A stretch of 38,209 nucleotides of DNA from the NCBI GenBank assembly GCA_938003955.1, contig CALKXE010000018.1, forward strand, positions 1 through 38,209, given 5' to 3'. The DNA is from an uncultured Saprospiraceae bacterium. GTDB taxonomy: Bacteria > Bacteroidota > Bacteroidia > Chitinophagales > Saprospiraceae. The notes beneath the pieces were generated by a model that saw only the letters and a list, made by a program, of their open reading frames with translations, made no database searches and was not told the DNA's origin. Below, piece after piece: positions 34,004-38,209 of the stretch. How positions within the stretch are numbered: position 1 is the stretch's first letter; each line of letters opens with the position of its first letter. The position numbers and the translations under genes were made by a program.

Positions 34004-35059
34004 TTATTGTTCTAGTACAGTTTCTATTTCATTCCAGCTGTTAACTTTCATATGTTTAGTTTTAAATTCTTTTCTGTCATAAAATGAAAGCAATAAGTCT
34101 TTTTCATCGACCACAAATCTTTTCTTAAATTGTTCAAGCCTATCCCTAAACCATTGTCTCTTAACCTCATCAATTTGAACATGTCTAGTTGAATAGGATT
34201 TTGAGATATTGTATATCCTCTTTATTAGTACTTCTTCAATTCTCGGTGTTGAGCTAAGGTATGAATCTAGGTATTCTTCAAATTCGGCTGTTGAGTTATA
34301 TAGACTATCGATTCCCCATGTTATAATATGTTCCTGTTGATACCAATAGAGAAGATTTTTCAATTCTGGAAGAAAAGTGGATCCTCTATTATTTGTAATT
34401 GGCAGCTTGTTTATGACGATATATTGAGGATTAATTTTTAAGTTTTTGTAAGCCACAAGTTTATGGTGCCCATCTAAAACATACATTGCTGTATTTACCA
34501 TAGGTTGACCTTCATCTTCATTATCTTGCTTAATGTTAAGTTCACGGATGGTTATAGCTTTGGGCCTTCTTCCTTTAGAAATTACGTTTTCATAGTATTT
34601 AACCCTTGCCATATCTATAGACTCAAATGGCTCTGTAAACAACAATAACCGTCCAAAAGGATAATAACTGTTGGGGGAATATGGCTTTGTCATCCTATTT
34701 TTACCAATTCTATCATTCTGCCAATTAAAAATCATTTCATTAGAATTAACTATACTTGTATTGTACAAGTATTCTGTTCGATGTTCTTTCCATAGTTCAA
34801 ATTCATATACCCCAGATTTTAGTAATTGCAAGAAACCAGATGATACAAAATCTTCTACACTATCAATCCTTGATATGTTTTCTTCAATTTTACTAAGTTC
34901 ACTTTTACGAGTATCATTGGGAGGAAAACATGTATAATATCTTGCTACAGTGCCTTCACAATCAGGCCAATCAGCAACACGTGGTTCTTTGATCCTTAAG
35001 CAACTTAAGAAACCATCATTTACTATTTCTATTATCCCCTCAGGGTTTTCAATTTTCAT
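34004..35059 (-). CDS. Hypothetical protein with ParB/sulfiredoxin-like DGHH motif
   Basis: 351 residues, soluble. AMYVLDGHHKLVAYKNLKIN near residue 195-214 is the DGHHR-like signature of ParB/sulfiredoxin-fold nucleotide-binding proteins, with the Arg replaced by Lys. The N-terminus has DWPDCEGTVARYYTCFPPND, and the C-terminal third is a charged helical region. Such folds cleave DNA or hydrolyse CTP/ATP, or bind phosphate; activity here is unknown. The ATG is 16 nt after attC-like site 7 and the stop 14 nt before site 6, so it is a compact one-gene cassette. Confidence 0.65.
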   Translation of the reverse strand: MKIENPEGIIEIVNDGFLSCLRIKEPRVADWPDCEGTVARYYTCFPPNDTRKSELSKIEENISRIDSVEDFVSSGFLQLLKSGVYEFELWKEHRTEYLYNTSIVNSNEMIFNWQNDRIGKNRMTKPYSPNSYYPFGRLLLFTEPFESIDMARVKYYENVISKGRRPKAITIRELNIKQDNEDEGQPMVNTAMYVLDGHHKLVAYKNLKINPQYIVINKLPITNNRGSTFLPELKNLLYWYQQEHIITWGIDSLYNSTAEFEEYLDSYLSSTPRIEEVLIKRIYNISKSYSTRHVQIDEVKRQWFRDRLEQFKKRFVVDEKDLLLSFYDRKEFKTKHMKVNSWNEIETVLEQ

Positions 35060-35075
35060 TTGTTCTAATTATAGC

Positions 35076-35135
35076 TAACGTCCTAGTGACATGCGGCGTG
35101 CTGACGATGGATGCATGATCTCATATCACATGTTA
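35076..35135 (-). repeat. attC-like site 7 (best copy)
   Basis: TAAC, 6-nt spacer GTCCTA, GTGACATG (35086-35093), a 28-nt centre, CATATCAC (35122-35129), AT, GTTA (35132-35135). GTGACATG and CATATCAC are complementary apart from one wobble. In gene direction the end reads ACGTTAGC. The stop of the gene at 35137 directly abuts it, and the next gene starts 16 nt beyond it. Confidence 0.7.
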
Positions 35136-35136
35136 A

Positions 35137-36081
35137 TCACTGCGTTTTTTTATCCATTGTAGTAATTCTATAAGTAAACGGAACATAAATAGAATCTCTA
35201 GTTGAAATAAGTCTTTCACAATCACTGAATTTAAGAGTTTGATGCTCACCTATGAATCGCTTATTATAAACGTAACCAAAATTCATATTTTCATTACTCC
35301 CTGTGACTTCAGTTGCGCCAAAAAACGTTCTCTCTCTATTTTCAAGTCTTAAGTTAAATTCTAATGGCACAATTAATTCATAATTAGGAATATTTAGTGT
35401 TTTAGCAAACACCCTTTCCCTAGAAGATTCTCTATCAACAAGGTACAACTTAGCCTCTTTAAATGTGTCCGTTATTTTAAAATGACGTTTAAACTTTTCT
35501 ATTTTAAAATTTCCTTTTAGATCCGAAGTATATTGCCCCTCAATACTTTTTGGTATTTTTTCAGAATCAAACTTGATTTTTTTAGCATAAACAATTTCTG
35601 GTTTTCTTCTTGCAATAGATATTGTTTGATTATTTCCTAGATATATTATTTTGGTAGAATAAGTATATAGTACCTCCTCATTTTTCTTTAATTCAAGTCC
35701 TATTGCAACTGAATCTACTTTCAATTGATCCCATGCAGGAATTTTAAGAGTTATCCATTTTGAATTTGGACTACTAAAAATTTCTCCACTTTGTTTTCTA
35801 AAAAAATCTTTCTCGATTATTTTAGTAGTGATAATTTCATTCCCATAAGAAAGGTTTAATTTGTAGCTATAATGAGTTCTAGGTATCTTGAACTCTACAT
35901 TAATAGAATCTTTGCAAAATTTACTTCCAACCACTGGATTGTGGCTTATTTGAACATTAAAACGCTTTGGATCATAATCATTTTTTTCAGGTCCTGCGAC
36001 ACTAACCGAACATGAATTCAATGTGATTACTGAAATTATTGTAGCAACAATAATAAAATCCTTAAAATTTATTCGCTGCAT
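35137..36081 (-). CDS. Hypothetical lipoprotein
   Basis: 314 residues from the ATG at 36079-36081, which starts a lipoprotein signal (FIIVATIISVITLNSC). The frame is open further to 36243, where an ATG overlaps the stop of the preceding gene (ATGA), but that extension of 54 residues is not lipoprotein-like. The mature part is beta-rich with ISHNPVVGSKFCKDSINVEF and EGQYTSDLKGNFKIEKFKRH; no known domain. It ends at attC-like site 7. Possibly a partner of the TonB_C-like gene upstream. Confidence 0.65.
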   Translation of the reverse strand: MQRINFKDFIIVATIISVITLNSCSVSVAGPEKNDYDPKRFNVQISHNPVVGSKFCKDSINVEFKIPRTHYSYKLNLSYGNEIITTKIIEKDFFRKQSGEIFSSPNSKWITLKIPAWDQLKVDSVAIGLELKKNEEVLYTYSTKIIYLGNNQTISIARRKPEIVYAKKIKFDSEKIPKSIEGQYTSDLKGNFKIEKFKRHFKITDTFKEAKLYLVDRESSRERVFAKTLNIPNYELIVPLEFNLRLENRERTFFGATEVTGSNENMNFGYVYNKRFIGEHQTLKFSDCERLISTRDSIYVPFTYRITTMDKKTQ

Positions 36082-36239
36082 ATTTATGCGAATAACAAAT
36101 GGGACTATTTTGTGTATTGATCTAATCTTATCGTGCATTTGAGCTTTCTTTTTTAACAAGTTTAAATTGGTTTTTATATTCTTTCGTTGTGAATAACAGT
36201 CAAGCAGATCTGGCATGCAGTGTTGAAGACTGGCTATTT

Positions 36240-36878
36240 TCATGTGTGGATTAATAAACTAATTTGCGACTTCACACAACTTCCTTTAAAAACTGCAGGA
36301 CTCCATTTTCCTAGTGCAATAAAATCACCTTCAACAATATGAGCATTCGTTTTTCCATAAACATTGTATATCTCTAAGTCCTCAAGAATTCCTTCATGAT
36401 TGATTATAGCTAACACGTTACCAAGGCCATCAAACCCATTTTTCCCTTGTACTGTTCGTTCTGTTCTCCAAGAATTATCCAAACATTTTGGTCTTATATC
36501 TGGATTCAAAACAATATCAGACTCAATCATCATTCTTTTATGATAATGAAAAGATATTGTCACTATTTTATCTGTTTTCTGATAGTATCCATTCACTTTA
36601 TTAGGCACCCAGTTTTTATACAATTTTGTTATTCTTAATGCTTCATTGATATATTCAATTTGATCATTCTTAATCCAAGATTGATCTGGATATCTTATTT
36701 TTGGTTCTGCATATTCTGCATTTTCAAGTTCGCCATCCTTTCCAATCATAATTCTGATAGGAACATTGTGAAACCTTTCTTCAATATCTGTTAAATCAGG
36801 ATAAATAATGTTATTTCTAACATGATCATTAAACTCAATCTGTGAAGTTTCTACCTCTTTATGGTTTCTATTTTTCAT
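36240..36878 (-). CDS. TonB C-terminal-like protein lacking a membrane anchor
   Basis: 212 residues. Two degenerate TonB_C-like units are visible. The first has NVPIRIMIGKDGELENAEYA, then YINEALRITKLYKNWVPNKV, GYYQKTDKIVTISFHY; the second has NGFDGLGNVLAIINHEGILE and ALGKWSPAVFKGSCVKSQIS. These are the order and motifs of the energy-transducer C-terminus (GxV..D..ALR......W.PGK.NG). TonB itself would have an N-terminal membrane helix; none is seen, so this may be a stand-alone TonB_C protein. It starts 45 nt after the second copy of the 32-bp promoter block. Confidence 0.6.
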   Translation of the reverse strand: MKNRNHKEVETSQIEFNDHVRNNIIYPDLTDIEERFHNVPIRIMIGKDGELENAEYAEPKIRYPDQSWIKNDQIEYINEALRITKLYKNWVPNKVNGYYQKTDKIVTISFHYHKRMMIESDIVLNPDIRPKCLDNSWRTERTVQGKNGFDGLGNVLAIINHEGILEDLEIYNVYGKTNAHIVEGDFIALGKWSPAVFKGSCVKSQISLLIHT

Positions 36879-36913
36879 GCTTTCTATTTGCCTCTGACTG
36901 ATAATGATATTGA

Positions 36914-36945
36914 GAGTCTGACCAAAGATAAGATTCTCTGATATC
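36914..36945 (-). promoter_or_regulatory. Promoter element (TATCTTTG), second copy of 32-bp block
   Basis: On the minus strand TATCTTTG (36923-36930) fits TAnnTTTG, about 45 nt before the gene at 36878. The block 36914-36945 matches 30708-30739 at most positions, including GAGTCTGACCAAAG without change. The two genes it serves are unrelated. Confidence 0.55.
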
Positions 36946-36962
36946 CATTGCTAGCAGTATTT

Positions 36963-37391
36963 TCATTCTTTCACAGGTGACCAAAGTGGACCAACTAAGA
37001 CTAAAAGTAATAAAATATTCGCTAATACATTATTGAAGTTCCCTGAGAATATTGAGCCTAATCCATCAATTATAAACCAACTAATTAAACTTGTCAAAAC
37101 AGTTTTTCGTATTTGTTCTGGTGCGACATCATAAATTTTTGTTGACAGAAACCATATTAAGATGCCCCACCCGAACAAAATCCCTCCGAGTAATGCCGAT
37201 AAAAACACTGTTGAATTTGAATCATAGTTTTGAAGTTCATCAATCGGCCAACTTGAAATATCTAAAACTATCTCAATTGGTTTTTGGGTCTGTTTCAATG
37301 TCCCAAGAAAAAATAATAGAGCATAAGAAATAATTGAAATAGCTGTTATTTTTAGCCAAAACTTGTGTGTTTTATGTGTCATGTTAATCAT
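36963..37391 (-). CDS. Hypothetical four-span membrane protein
   Basis: 142 residues with spans at about 11-30, 60-83 (VFLSALLGGILFGWGILIWF), 98-117 (TVLTSLISWFIIDGLGSIFS) and 120-138. It starts 62 nt after the TetR gene on the same strand and is probably its target or partner; this TetR/membrane pairing is common for repressed efflux or membrane-stress genes. The family is not recognised. M1 or M4 (MTHKTHKF) could be the start. Confidence 0.65.
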   Translation of the reverse strand: MINMTHKTHKFWLKITAISIISYALLFFLGTLKQTQKPIEIVLDISSWPIDELQNYDSNSTVFLSALLGGILFGWGILIWFLSTKIYDVAPEQIRKTVLTSLISWFIIDGLGSIFSGNFNNVLANILLLLVLVGPLWSPVKE

Positions 37392-37452
37392 TTAGTTTGT
37401 TCGTGCAAATGTGATAATGATTAAGGAGACATTTTAGTCGGCAACGTACAAT

Positions 37453-37986
37453 TCAGACAAATTGCTCTGTTATTCGATTCAATTTTTTGAAGTAATTCGA
37501 GAGAAATAAATAATCTAAATTATCTTTAGTAATGCACATATAGAAGTCATCAGTTGCAATTTCAAACAATCCAGATAGTTGTTTTGTGGTCAATTTTAAA
37601 TTGATATTTTTAGCCCACAACATTACGGCATAATTTCCTAATAATTTGTTTGACTCTGCGAGTGCGACTTCAATTTCTTTATCATTTCTGTTTACTCTCA
37701 ATTGTCTATGAAACAATAAGTCAATTTTATGATCCAATAAAATATTAATTAAATCGGGAAATATTGTTTCACAGTCTTTTTCCTTTTGCGATAGAATTTT
37801 ACATTTTTCAAGGTGGTGCTCAATTATAACTTCAAAAAAACATTCAAGGTCAGCAAAATGGTGATAAAATGATGATTTACTGATTCCAACAACTTTGGCA
37901 AGTTGCTCAATTTTCAAAGATTCAAATCCATTTAGAGCATAGGCTTCGTAACCTTTACTTATCCAAAAATCTTTAGGTTTGATCAT
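37453..37986 (-). CDS. TetR/AcrR-family regulator
   Basis: 177 residues. The N-terminal HTH is clear: GYEAYALNGFESLKIEQLAK, VVGISKSSFYHHFADLECFF. The rest is a helical ligand-binding domain without recognisable specificity (LLFHRQLRVNRNDKEIEVAL). It begins 28 nt after the last attC-like site (38015-38084) and precedes the four-span membrane-protein gene. Confidence 0.9.
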   Translation of the reverse strand: MIKPKDFWISKGYEAYALNGFESLKIEQLAKVVGISKSSFYHHFADLECFFEVIIEHHLEKCKILSQKEKDCETIFPDLINILLDHKIDLLFHRQLRVNRNDKEIEVALAESNKLLGNYAVMLWAKNINLKLTTKQLSGLFEIATDDFYMCITKDNLDYLFLSNYFKKLNRITEQFV

Positions 37987-38014
37987 TATCTGTGCTATTT
38001 TTCTTAATTCTGAC

Positions 38015-38084
38015 TAACGTCAATATTTATGTTGATTTTCAATTCTTTATATATTTTAAATTTAACATATTTGTTGATTCGTTA
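38015..38084 (-). repeat. attC-like site 8
   Basis: TAACG (38015-38019) and CGTTA (38080-38084) pair; inside, TCAA pairs with TTGA and TATGTT with AACATA, around an AT-rich centre. In gene direction the end reads GACGTTAGTC, like GACGTTATCA of site 3 and GACGTTAGCT of site 7. Its cassette would lie beyond the window or be replaced by the group II intron. Confidence 0.45.
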
Positions 38085-38108
38085 GCTAGGGAAATTAATT
38101 TGCCTTTT

Positions 38109-38136
38109 AAAATCAGTTTCTTTTTTTACTGATTTT
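38109..38136. terminator. 9-bp hairpin next to the group II intron
   Basis: AAAATCAGT (38109-38117) and ACTGATTTT (38128-38136) pair around a 10-nt T-rich loop. It lies between the attC-like site 8 and the intron end, in the 3' exon of the intron. It may be a terminator. Confidence 0.5.
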
Positions 38137-38156
38137 GGGATGGTCTTTATATGGGG

Positions 38157-38209
38157 ATCGAGTAGGTAAAGGGAATTTCACCCTAAACCTCTCACAGAAC
38201 CGTACGTGA
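38157..38209 (-). mobile_element. 3' end of a group II intron (partial)
   Basis: Minus-strand reading: ACGTACGGTTC is the 3' half of domain V (GAGCCGUAUG...ACGUACGGUUC). Then GAG-AGGT-xx-AGGG pairs with CCCT-xx-ACCT-A-CTC as domain VI, leaving one bulged A (38163) seven nt before the 3' end CTCGAT at 38157; introns end in AY and have the branch A 7-8 nt upstream, so both fit. The exon continues with CCCCATATAAAGACC. The rest, including any reverse transcriptase, lies outside the window. Confidence 0.8.

Noticed and set aside
36181-36230. AAC...GTTATTC palindrome near 36190-36225 as another attC-like site
   Set aside because: The pairing is short, and the CAGATCTG palindrome accounts for most of it; the box and spacer layout of the other sites is missing.
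37438-37475. AACGT...TGTTATTC element at the end of the TetR gene
   Set aside because: Overlaps coding sequence of the TetR C-terminus and has only a 5-bp AATTG-type inner pairing.
1-38209. CRISPR array, tRNA or rRNA genes
   Set aside because: No regularly spaced identical repeats with unique spacers and no tRNA or rRNA signatures were seen.

Overview
The window comes from an AT-rich member of the Bacteroidota, most likely of the Saprospiria/Lewinella type. The evidence is type IX secretion (T9SS) C-terminal sorting domains, LytS/LytTR regulation, an almost complete lack of Shine-Dalgarno sites, sigma-70-like -7 elements of the form TAnnTTTG, PKD- and thrombospondin-type-3-rich secreted proteins, and many Bacteroidota-style lipoproteins. 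The rank below phylum is inference.

Left part (1-4.5 kb, minus strand): a peptide-export operon made of a C39 peptidase/ABC exporter and an HlyD-type membrane fusion protein, followed by a tiny HTH gene. The exporter reading frame is cut by one in-frame TAG between the peptidase and the membrane domain. A four-helix-bundle gene flanked by matching hairpin repeats sits between exporter and HlyD. No double-glycine peptide substrate was found.

Middle (5-28 kb): a nucleotidyltransferase/small-protein pair, a DUF5694 protein, a LytS-LytTR two-component system with a candidate direct-repeat operator, an ATPase with a three-copy operator-like repeat, and housekeeping genes (acyl-CoA carboxylase beta subunit, THUMP RNA methyltransferase, RdgB/HAM1 pyrophosphatase, MscS channel, DUF4197 lipoprotein). 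Then come two large T9SS cargo proteins, one with about twelve TSP3-like repeats and one an M12B-like metalloprotease with eight PKD domains, and a HEXXH lipoprotein between them.

Right part (28-38 kb): the most unusual region. All genes lie on the minus strand, most are accessory or unrecognised (an Imm8-like immunity protein, DUF3137-like, TonB_C-like, SRPBCC, AraC, TetR, small membrane proteins), and two lipoprotein reading frames are broken. Between them recur ~50-70 bp imperfect palindromes with outer TAAC/GTTA boxes, asymmetric spacers and inner pairing boxes, placed at stop codons on one side and often 14-16 nt before start codons on the other. This is the layout of integron attC sites and gene cassettes. 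I read 27985-38084 as a candidate cassette array lacking a visible integrase (CALIN-like). At the right edge the minus strand carries the 3' end of a group II intron (domain V half, domain VI with bulged A).
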